This document shows positions 1 through 5,520 of a DNA stretch of 5,545 bases, piece after piece. The position numbers were made by a program, and so were the translations under genes. Numbering within the stretch: position 1 is the first letter of the stretch; each line of letters opens with the position of its first letter. The DNA comes from Betaproteobacteria bacterium UBA1934. Lineage in GTDB: Bacteria; Pseudomonadota; Gammaproteobacteria; Burkholderiales; Rhodocyclaceae. Where the stretch lies: positions 1 through 5,545 of the forward strand of contig DDFG01000002.1 in NCBI GenBank assembly GCA_002337055.1. Reading direction: 5' to 3'. A model generated the notes under the pieces. It did no database searches, was not told where the DNA came from, and saw only the letters and a list, made by a program, of their open reading frames with translations.

Positions 1-47
1 CCCCTGCGTCCCGAACGCAGTGCTCTACCGGGCTGAGCTACACTCCG
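1..47 (-). tRNA. tRNA-Pro (anticodon CGG), 5' part only; 3' part lies beyond the left edge
   Basis: Read on the minus strand from 47 down to 1, the sequence folds as the first half of a tRNA. It has acceptor strand CGGAGTG, then TA, then D stem GCTC/GAGC around loop AGCCCGGTA. The anticodon stem CTGCG/CGCAG encloses loop TTCGGGA, and the variable loop begins GGG. Loop positions 34-36 read CGG, which decodes the proline codon CCG. The unusual C at position 1 fits bacterial tRNA-Pro. The T arm and 3' acceptor strand are outside the window, so acceptor pairing cannot be checked. The gene begins 15 bases after the ispB stop codon on the same strand with no terminator between, so read-through transcription from ispB is likely. 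Confidence 0.93.
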
Positions 48-62
48 ATGGCGTCAATGAAA

Positions 63-1019
63 TCAGCGATTTCGTTCAACAGCCAAGACTGTCAATTCTA
101 TCAGAGCTTTTTTGTAATTGCTATCCTCCAGACACGCAATCGCATCGCGCGCCATCGCGGCTTCGTTTTCGGCAGCGCGTCTGGCTTGACTCAGCGCACC
201 TGAAGCGCGGACGGCAGCCAGCACTTCGGCAAAACGGTCGCGGCCACCGGTCTCAATGGCATGACGAACCAACGCTGCCTCTTCGGGCTGCCCGTGGCGC
301 ATCACGTAAATGAGCGGCAAGGTCGGTTTGCCTTCGGCCAGGTCGTCACCCAAATGCTTGCCGGTTTCCGCCTCTTCACCCGAATAGTCGAGCACGTCGT
401 CGACAATCTGAAAGGCGGTACCCAGATGCATGCCGAAGGCCGCCAGCGCGGTTTCGATGGTGAGCCCACGCCCCGAGAGAATGCCGCCCAGACGAGCCGC
501 CGCCTCGAACAGTTTGGCGGTTTTGTAGCGAATCACCTGCAAGTAACGAGTTTCGTCGACATCCGCATCGTGGCAGTTCATCAATTGCAACACTTCGCCT
601 TCGGCGATGACATTCGTGGCATCGGCCAGCACGCGCATGACGCGCATGTCATCAACATCGACCATCATCTGGAAGGCACGTGAATAGAGGAAGTCGCCAA
701 CCAGCACGCTGGCGGCATTGCCGAACAGTGCATTGGCGGTTTGCCTCCCACGCCGCAATTCGGATTCATCCACCACATCATCATGAAGCAGGGTAGCGGT
801 GTGAATGAATTCAACCACGGCGGCCAGGTCATGGTGCGTGGTACCGCCGTAACCGGCAGCGCCGGCCGCCAGCAGAACCAGCGCGGGTCTCATTCTCTTT
901 CCGCCGCTGTTGATGATGTACTCGGCCACCTGGCGCACCAGCACAACATCGGAATTCAGGCGCTGCCGGATGATGGCATCGACCGCCCGCATGTCGTGGG
1001 CAATCAGGTCTTGGAACAT
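63..1019 (-). CDS. ispB: Octaprenyl (long-chain all-trans polyprenyl) diphosphate synthase
   Basis: This enzyme elongates farnesyl diphosphate with isopentenyl diphosphate to make the long side chain of ubiquinone or menaquinone; it is soluble and acts at the cytosolic face. Landmarks of the trans-prenyltransferase family are all present: GGKRMRP (39-45), the first Asp-rich motif DDVVD (80-84), the Lys-Thr pair (166-167), the second Asp-rich motif DDVLD (207-211), and GDDLAEGKPTLPL (224-236). Ala75 lies five residues before the first Asp-rich motif; a small residue there is typical of enzymes making long chains. The stretch EFIHTATLLHDDVVDES matches E. coli IspB as I remember it. The product would be 318 residues, near the usual 320. 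I chose the ATG at 1019 because GGTGA (1028-1032) lies 8 bases upstream. An in-frame GTG at 1031 would add four residues but lacks a ribosome site. The exact chain length (C40 or other) cannot be read from the sequence. Confidence 0.95.
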   Translation of the reverse strand: MFQDLIAHDMRAVDAIIRQRLNSDVVLVRQVAEYIINSGGKRMRPALVLLAAGAAGYGGTTHHDLAAVVEFIHTATLLHDDVVDESELRRGRQTANALFGNAASVLVGDFLYSRAFQMMVDVDDMRVMRVLADATNVIAEGEVLQLMNCHDADVDETRYLQVIRYKTAKLFEAAARLGGILSGRGLTIETALAAFGMHLGTAFQIVDDVLDYSGEEAETGKHLGDDLAEGKPTLPLIYVMRHGQPEEAALVRHAIETGGRDRFAEVLAAVRASGALSQARRAAENEAAMARDAIACLEDSNYKKALIELTVLAVERNR

Positions 1020-1058
1020 GTTTGGGGTCACCGTCGTGGAACTGCTTTTGAGCCGCGA

Positions 1059-1087
1059 ATGTTAGGCGCGAGCGGCGAGAGCGTCAA
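1059..1087 (-). promoter_or_regulatory. Predicted sigma70-type promoter of ispB
   Basis: On the minus strand, TTGACG (1082-1087, five of six consensus bases) is followed by an exact 17-base spacer and TAACAT (1059-1064, four of six). Transcription would start near 1052, giving a short leader of about 20-35 bases before the ispB start. This is the strongest promoter-like pair I found in the window. Confidence 0.6.
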
Positions 1088-1113
1088 GCAATCACCGTCA
1101 TGGCGACTACTGC

Positions 1114-1132
1114 CTTTGGGCAGGCTTTGGGC
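1114..1132 (+). repeat. Two direct copies of CTTTGGGC spaced by one helical turn
   Basis: CTTTGGGC occurs at 1114-1121 and again at 1125-1132, a period of 11 bases, ending directly against the candidate -10 hexamer at 1133. Two identical half-sites on the same face of the helix, placed in a promoter spacer, look like a regulator binding site. They could also be chance or a small duplication. The first copy also lies in a weak 5-bp hairpin (CTGCC, 1110-1114, with GGCAG, 1119-1123). Confidence 0.35.
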
Positions 1133-1138
1133 TACACT
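1133..1138 (+). promoter_or_regulatory. Candidate -10 element for the Hpt/HD-GYP gene and tcdA
   Basis: TACACT matches four of six bases of TATAAT and would start transcription near 1145, about 32 bases before the ATG at 1177. The 17-base-spaced position for a -35 element (1110-1115, CTGCCT) is poor. If this promoter is real, it probably needs an activator; the adjacent direct repeat is a possible site. Confidence 0.3.
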
Positions 1139-1176
1139 CTCCGGATATCAACAATAGGGTTGTAACAGGGGGAACC

Positions 1177-2280
1177 ATGGTAGACGTGCGTGCGTTGGTC
1201 GCTTCGGTGATGCAGGACAGAGATGCGCTGGAGGAGTTCGCCGATGCGTTGATCGATCGCGCACCTCAGATCGAACGCGATGTTGCGCGACTCAAAAAAT
1301 CGCCCGGCGACCGCGAGGTAACGGCCGACCTCTTCCGTGGCATACACAATATCAAGGGTGATGCAGCACTGTGCAAGTTTGAACTGGCGGTCAGGATTGC
1401 GCATCCGATCGAATCGTTGATGTCGCGTTTTCGCGCTGGCGATCTGCCTTTCTCGGACTTGCTGGCCGAAACGATACTGCTCGCTATCGACCGTCTGGAA
1501 CTGGCCACCGAAGCCCTGCTGCATCGGAAGACTATCGACCACCTGCACCTGACCGCCCTACTTGAAGAACTCGACAAGATGGCCGAAGGTTCGACTGAAA
1601 CCATAGATGATCTTGCGCGAGAACTGATCGAAAGAGTCACCGGGTTTTCTCCAGTCGGCGGTGAGGCCGCGCAGGCGAGCCGAATGTCGGATACGACGGA
1701 GATTCGTGCCGAAGCATCGGCTGATCTACAGTTTTTCCGCACCTTGGCGCATCAGTTCGAAGCCCGCTCGCCGCTCTTTCGCGGGCGCACGATGCGCATT
1801 CTCCGACTGGCGCTGGAAACAAATCGCACGGCGGGAAACCTCGTGGATCCGCTACAACTCGAGGCGGCGATCTATCTGCACGACGTTGGCATGATGTTTC
1901 TGCCCGAAACCCTGTGGCTCAAGGTGGGTCGCCTAACCGATGACGAGAAGCTGGCTTTGCGTAATCACCCCGGTTATGCCGCCGGGTGGTTGCAGCGCAT
2001 GCCTGGTTGGCAGGGTGCGGCCGAAATGGTTGCCCAACATCATGAAATGCCGGATGGGGGCGGCTATCCGAACGGCCTGAAGATGGCCGAGATTTGCGCG
2101 GGCGCCAAGATTCTGGCCATTGTTGACGCTTTTGAGTCGGTCATGCTCAAACATATTCACCGTGGCCGGAACCGATCGGTGCTGCGCGCGATTGCCGAGG
2201 TTAATGCTTGCGACAACCAGTTCGCGCCGGAGTGGATCGCACCGTTCAACGCGGTAATCCGCCGCAGCATCGAAGCCTGA
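1177..2280 (+). CDS. Hpt phosphotransfer domain fused to a divergent HD-GYP domain; signalling protein
   Basis: This 367-residue soluble protein has no signal peptide or membrane segment. Residues about 1-135 are helical and carry an Hpt-like motif, RGIHNIKGDAAL, with His57 as the probable phosphorylated residue (family pattern HxxKGxA). Residues about 185-365 form an HD-GYP domain, a family that typically degrades cyclic-di-GMP. It retains LHDVG (His235, Asp236), NHPGY (His264), HHEMPDGGGYPNGL (His288, His289, GYP 296-298) and VDAFES (Asp317). The spacing from Asp236 to His264 and from His289 to Asp317 (28 each) is what I expect for the family. Two usual residues differ: the GHSxRV histidine is Arg204 (GRTMRI), and the Lys of HDxGK is Met239. 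Activity may therefore be altered or lost. The strong ribosome site AGGGGGA (1167-1173) fixes the start. The stop overlaps the tcdA start, suggesting co-translation. Domain calls are solid; the biological role is inferred. Confidence 0.88.
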   Translation: MVDVRALVASVMQDRDALEEFADALIDRAPQIERDVARLKKSPGDREVTADLFRGIHNIKGDAALCKFELAVRIAHPIESLMSRFRAGDLPFSDLLAETILLAIDRLELATEALLHRKTIDHLHLTALLEELDKMAEGSTETIDDLARELIERVTGFSPVGGEAAQASRMSDTTEIRAEASADLQFFRTLAHQFEARSPLFRGRTMRILRLALETNRTAGNLVDPLQLEAAIYLHDVGMMFLPETLWLKVGRLTDDEKLALRNHPGYAAGWLQRMPGWQGAAEMVAQHHEMPDGGGYPNGLKMAEICAGAKILAIVDAFESVMLKHIHRGRNRSVLRAIAEVNACDNQFAPEWIAPFNAVIRRSIEA

Positions 2281-3047
2281 TGTCGGAAGCGGATAGTGAT
2301 CGGCGTTTTGGCGGTGTCGCCCGTCTCTATGGCGAAGTGGGTGCGGCACGTTTGCGCGCGGCGCATCTGTGTATCGTCGGTCTTGGCGGCGTGGGATCGT
2401 GGTGCGCCGAGGCCCTGGTGCGAACGGGCGTCGGCGCGCTCACGCTGATTGATCTCGACATGATTGCCGAATCCAACACCAATCGGCAATTGCACGCACT
2501 CGGCGACGAATACGGCAAAGCGAAGGTCGAGGCTATGGCCGCGCGTGCCCGGGCAATCAACCCGAACTGTCTTGTACATGTCATTGAGGATTTCGTCACG
2601 CCCGAAAATCTCGGCGATCTGTTACCGCACGGATTCGATTACGTGATCGACGCCATCGACCAAGTCAAAACCAAGGCGGCGATGATTGCGCATTGCCGCC
2701 AATTGGGCACGCCCATCGTGACGGCGGGAGCGGCTGGGGGGCAGTTCGATCCCACCCGCATTCATGCTGTCGATCTGGCGCGTACGGAGCAGGATCCGCT
2801 GTTGTCCAAGGTTCGCTCGCTACTCAGGCGCGAGTATGGTTTCAGCCGCCAACCGCGCGAGAAATTCGGCGTGACGGCAATCTATTCGGACGAACCGCTG
2901 CGCTATCCCGACCCCGACCAGTCATGCGATCTGCCGAGCGGGCCGGCAGGTCTGAACTGCGCCGGATTTGGATCGTCTGTCTGCGTGACGGCCGCCTTCG
3001 GCCTGGCCGCTGCCGCGCATGCCTTACGCACGATTGCCGATAGTTAA
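2280..3047 (+). CDS. tcdA: tRNA threonylcarbamoyladenosine dehydratase (t6A37 cyclisation)
   Basis: TcdA (also known as CsdL or YgdL) is an E1-like ATP-dependent enzyme that dehydrates t6A at tRNA position 37 to the cyclic form ct6A, in the cytosol. The 255-residue product has the Rossmann nucleotide loop GLGGVGS (34-40), an acidic strand end LIDLD (56-60), NTNRQ (66-70), which resembles the E1 adenylation motif, DFVTPEN (104-110), YVIDAID (121-127) and GAAGGQFDPT (150-159). RFGGVARLYGE at 9-19 and the other blocks closely match E. coli TcdA from memory. I chose ATG at 2280, which overlaps the upstream TGA as TGATG. It places RFGG near the N-terminus as in the family, whereas an earlier in-frame ATG at 2208 lies inside the preceding gene. 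No good ribosome site precedes it, so translational coupling is probable. In E. coli the sulfur-transfer partners CsdA and CsdE are encoded nearby; no such gene appears here. Confidence 0.93.
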   Translation: MSEADSDRRFGGVARLYGEVGAARLRAAHLCIVGLGGVGSWCAEALVRTGVGALTLIDLDMIAESNTNRQLHALGDEYGKAKVEAMAARARAINPNCLVHVIEDFVTPENLGDLLPHGFDYVIDAIDQVKTKAAMIAHCRQLGTPIVTAGAAGGQFDPTRIHAVDLARTEQDPLLSKVRSLLRREYGFSRQPREKFGVTAIYSDEPLRYPDPDQSCDLPSGPAGLNCAGFGSSVCVTAAFGLAAAAHALRTIADS

Positions 3048-3994
3048 GCCTCCTCCAGGCTGTCAAGCCAGCAAACCAGCCCCTGAGCGTTCAGTTCGAG
3101 GTCGCCTTCCCACCATGCCAACAGCGAATCGCGGCTGAGCGAACAGCCTGCCGCGCGCCTTTCCGCCAGCAGGAATTCGGTGAGCGCCGCCTTGATCCGA
3201 CCCTGCCGCGCCGGACCGGCGTCCCGATTTTGCAGGGCGATGTCCTGATGAGCATCGAGACGGCACTGCAAAATCTTGCGCTGCTTCACCGGATCGCCGA
3301 TCCGCCCGTAATGGGTGAGATAAATCGCTTCAGGCTCGCACTCCATCAGCATATCCAGCGTCTGACGCGTGGCGTCGGGGTCAAACTGGGTAGGCGTGGT
3401 AGTCGGAAAAATAAACGGCTCGCCGGCAATGTGCATGTTCGGGTAGTTCAATCCGAACATGTCGCCCGCGAAAATGCCCTTGCTGAATGGGTCGACCACG
3501 CAGATGTGGTGACGGGCGTGGCCCGGCGTATCGAGGCACAGCAACTCTCGCCCTGCCAGATCGAACCGGGTACCGTGCGAAGCTTCAAGGATACGGTCGG
3601 GAGGCACCGCCAAAATGTCGCCATACATCTGGGCAACATAATCGGCGCCATAAACCGCCGTCACGCCGGCCACCAGCCGTGCCGGCTCGGCCAGATGACG
3701 GGCGCCGCGCGGATGCACCACCAGGCGAGCCTGAGGAAACTGCCGCATCATCGCGCCCGCGCCGCCGGCATGGTCGAGGTGAACATGACTGGCGATCACA
3801 TAATCGACCGCCGCCGGCGTCAACCCGACCCGTTGCAGACAATCGAGCGCGTTGGGCAAGCTGTGATTGGTGCCGGTGTCAAAAAAAGCGGCTCGCCCGT
3901 GGTGCACGATCAGGTAGGCCCCGGCGAGGCAGGGTCGCACATATTCGGCGTCGAATAGATAGATTCCGTGACCATAATCACGACTGTCGTACAT
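3044..3994 (-). CDS. Metallo-beta-lactamase-fold metal-dependent hydrolase, substrate unknown
   Basis: This 316-residue cytosolic protein has a full set of dinuclear-metal ligands of the glyoxalase II/MBL superfamily: FFDTG (Asp39), HVHLDH (His70, His72, Asp74, His75), TPGHARHH (His159), FAGDMFG (Asp178) and LTHYG (His228). The MBL core ends near residue 235. A tail of about 80 residues (236-316), largely helical in appearance, follows; it is longer than in a classic glyoxalase II and I cannot assign it to a family. No signal peptide argues against a secreted beta-lactamase. The start ATG is supported by GGGAGG (4003-4008) 8 bases upstream. A perfect TATAAT lies at 4024-4029. The gene converges on tcdA, sharing TTAA as both stops. 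It could be a glyoxalase-II-like thioesterase, a lactonase or another hydrolase; the sequence does not decide. Confidence 0.9.
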   Translation of the reverse strand: MYDSRDYGHGIYLFDAEYVRPCLAGAYLIVHHGRAAFFDTGTNHSLPNALDCLQRVGLTPAAVDYVIASHVHLDHAGGAGAMMRQFPQARLVVHPRGARHLAEPARLVAGVTAVYGADYVAQMYGDILAVPPDRILEASHGTRFDLAGRELLCLDTPGHARHHICVVDPFSKGIFAGDMFGLNYPNMHIAGEPFIFPTTTPTQFDPDATRQTLDMLMECEPEAIYLTHYGRIGDPVKQRKILQCRLDAHQDIALQNRDAGPARQGRIKAALTEFLLAERRAAGCSLSRDSLLAWWEGDLELNAQGLVCWLDSLEEA

Positions 3995-4023
3995 AGATAG
4001 TGCCTCCCGTTTTGAAGCTGGAG

Positions 4024-4029
4024 ATTATA
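4024..4029 (-). promoter_or_regulatory. Perfect -10 hexamer for the MBL-fold hydrolase gene
   Basis: Minus-strand TATAAT at 4024-4029 would give a start near 4017 and a leader of about 23 bases that includes the GGGAGG ribosome site. No convincing -35 hexamer sits 16-18 bases upstream (AATGCC at 17), and there is no extended TGn. Confidence 0.45.
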
Positions 4030-4031
4030 CT
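4026..4031 (+). promoter_or_regulatory. Candidate -10 hexamer for the alpha/beta hydrolase gene
   Basis: Plus-strand TATACT (five of six consensus bases) overlaps the opposing TATAAT by four bases. Transcription would start near 4038, leaving a leader of roughly 15-25 bases. The expected -35 position falls in the C-rich complement of the other gene's ribosome site and does not resemble TTGACA. Confidence 0.3.
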
Positions 4032-4061
4032 TGCCGACTTCGTTCAGGCATTGTGATCGCC

Positions 4062-4907
4062 ATGCACCACTTTCTGGCCGACGACGGCGAAAAGATTCAC
4101 GTTCAGGTTTCCGGCGAGGGGTCGCCAATCGTTATGCTGCACGGCTGGACCGCCAGCCATCTCGAATGGGCACCATTCATCCGTAAACTGAGTCCGCACC
4201 ATCGCATCTACCGCTGGGATGCCCGCGGCCATGGCGGTCACGCGCTGCACACGGCCCACACCGTCACCGTCACGCGGATGGCGGCAGACCTGCGCAACAT
4301 GCTCGATCATTTCGAACTCGATCATGTCACCCTCGTCGGACACTCGATGGGCGCCCTGACGCTCTGGCAATACCTGCGTGATTTTGGGAGCGAGCGCGTT
4401 GCCAAGCTGTGCTTCATCGACCAATCCCCTAAATTATTGACCGATGATGACTGGACCCTCGGCATCTATGGCGATTTCGACACGCGCCGTGCCGAGGGCT
4501 TTTTGCTCGCCCTGCACGATGACTTTGCCGAATCCGTCCTCAAGCTGATTGCCTTCGGCCTGAACGAACGTGCGCGCAATGAGTATCTGGCCAATACGTC
4601 GGTCTGGCAAAATACCCGCGCACAGTTTCAGGCTTTGCCACCGGGTCCGCTGATTGATTGCTGGCGTAGCCTGACGGCGGCGGATTACCGGGACGTGCTC
4701 CCTGAAATCCAGCGACCGACCTTATTGATTTACGGCAGCCAGAGCAATTTCTATCTCCCCGAGACGGCGCACTATGTCACCAAATCCATTCGGGACTCAA
4801 TCCTGCATATCTATGAAGGCGAGGATCATTCGCCCCACATGTGGCAAAGGGAGCGTTTCGTTCGTGATCTACTGGCCTTTATCGGCTCGGCCGCTTCATG
4901 TGCTTAA
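4062..4907 (+). CDS. Alpha/beta-hydrolase-fold protein (serine hydrolase type), substrate unknown
   Basis: This protein of about 281 residues has the classic alpha/beta hydrolase order. The oxyanion-hole turn is MLHGW (His27-Gly28), followed by RWDARGHG (about 51-58). The nucleophile elbow is VGHSMG with Ser95, a helical cap spans about 127-212, a strand LLIYGS lies near 221-226, and the catalytic-His region is EDHSPHMW with His256. At the usual acid position (GxxD), the sequence GSQSNF has Ser228 instead of Asp. Asp120, in FIDQSP after the preceding strand, may serve as the acid. No signal peptide is seen, so it is probably cytosolic. An in-frame GTG at 4053 would add three residues; I prefer ATG at 4062 because such proteins usually begin just before the DDG turn, but neither start has a strong ribosome site. 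Esterase, enol-lactonase or haloperoxidase-like activity are all possible. Confidence 0.88.
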   Translation: MHHFLADDGEKIHVQVSGEGSPIVMLHGWTASHLEWAPFIRKLSPHHRIYRWDARGHGGHALHTAHTVTVTRMAADLRNMLDHFELDHVTLVGHSMGALTLWQYLRDFGSERVAKLCFIDQSPKLLTDDDWTLGIYGDFDTRRAEGFLLALHDDFAESVLKLIAFGLNERARNEYLANTSVWQNTRAQFQALPPGPLIDCWRSLTAADYRDVLPEIQRPTLLIYGSQSNFYLPETAHYVTKSIRDSILHIYEGEDHSPHMWQRERFVRDLLAFIGSAASCA

Positions 4908-5432
4908 CGGCGTATGCAATAACGCGCCAAACCGTGCCGCTGCCTTCGCCAATTTGGGAGCAATCACAAAGGCGCAGTATCCCGCATCGGCATGATTGTC
5001 GTAGTAGCGGTGATGATAGGACTCAGCAGGAAAAAATGGCGTTGTGCGCAGTATCTCAGTCACAATGGGCGCGCCCCACTCGATCTGGGCATGCAGGATC
5101 GCGCCTTGTGCGACCCAGTACTCTTCCTCGTCGTTCGCCACGATGACAGAACGATACTGGCTGCCGATGTCCGCACCTTGCCGATCGGACGTTGTCGGAT
5201 CGTGAATGGAAAAAAAGACCGACAGCAGAGTCGCATATGGAATGACTTCGGCATCGTAGGTGATTTCCACGACCTCGGCATGTCCACTATCGCCGGCACA
5301 CACAACGGCATAGTTCGGAGCATCCAGGTGACCACCACAATACCCCGGACGCACTTCGCTTACGCCGCGTAACCGCTGAAATATGGCTTCGAGGCACCAG
5401 AAACAGCCACCACCCACTATCGCCGTTTTCAT
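4896..5432 (-). CDS. msrA: Peptide-methionine (S)-S-oxide reductase
   Basis: MsrA reduces methionine-S-sulfoxide in proteins and free methionine, using thioredoxin, in the cytosol. The 178-residue product carries the active-site motif GCFWCLE with catalytic Cys10, then RPGYCGG (28-34), GHAEVVEI (50-57), HDPTTSDRQGADIGSQYRS (77-95) and FFPAESYHHRYY (133-144). Cys152 in GYCAFVIAPK is a possible resolving cysteine. This is the short form, without the N-terminal extension of E. coli MsrA and without a fused MsrB domain. The ATG at 5432 is chosen because GAGGA (5441-5445) lies 8 bases upstream; the in-frame GTG at 5453 would add seven residues and put this ribosome site inside the gene. The 3' end overlaps the converging alpha/beta hydrolase gene by 12 bases. 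Confidence 0.96.
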   Translation of the reverse strand: MKTAIVGGGCFWCLEAIFQRLRGVSEVRPGYCGGHLDAPNYAVVCAGDSGHAEVVEITYDAEVIPYATLLSVFFSIHDPTTSDRQGADIGSQYRSVIVANDEEEYWVAQGAILHAQIEWGAPIVTEILRTTPFFPAESYHHRYYDNHADAGYCAFVIAPKLAKAAARFGALLHTPLST

Positions 5433-5440
5433 TATAGTTT

Positions 5441-5445
5441 TCCTC
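5441..5445 (-). promoter_or_regulatory. Ribosome binding site that fixes the msrA start
   Basis: Minus-strand GAGGA with an 8-base spacer to the ATG at 5430-5432. It decides between this ATG and an upstream in-frame GTG at 5453. Confidence 0.7.
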
Positions 5446-5454
5446 GCATACACG

Positions 5455-5481
5455 TGTCTGGGACAACCGTGTGATCAGACA
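5455..5481. repeat. Inverted repeat TGTCTG-15-CAGACA in the msrA upstream region
   Basis: Arms TGTCTG (5455-5460) and CAGACA (5476-5481) are perfectly complementary, and their starts are 21 bases apart, close to two helical turns. The perfect 8-base palindrome ACACGTGT (5450-5457) overlaps the left arm, and TGATCA lies at 5472-5477. The spacing suits a dimeric regulator, but 6-bp arms can arise by chance. No clear msrA promoter was found to anchor it; TTTACA (minus strand, 5506-5511) is a possible -35 without a convincing -10. Confidence 0.3.
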
Positions 5482-5520
5482 GGTATTGCTGTAGTGAGTT
5501 CGGTGTGTAAAAGCGACATT

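Noticed and set aside
261..683. Plus-strand open frame of 140 codons inside ispB
   Set aside because: It lies wholly antisense to a clear ispB with all its motifs; its protein shows no recognisable domain.
1132..1548. Minus-strand open frames opposite the Hpt/HD-GYP gene
   Set aside because: They lack a recognisable domain, and the plus-strand gene is supported by a strong ribosome site and family motifs.
2208..2279. Extended tcdA start at 2208
   Set aside because: It would overlap the upstream gene by 73 bases and add residues not found in the family; the ATG at 2280 fits the usual N-terminus.
3230..3958. Plus-strand open frame of 242 codons opposite the MBL-fold gene
   Set aside because: It is long, but it mirrors the codon bias of the minus-strand gene, which has a full metal-ligand set and a good ribosome site. 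The antisense protein has no recognisable motif.
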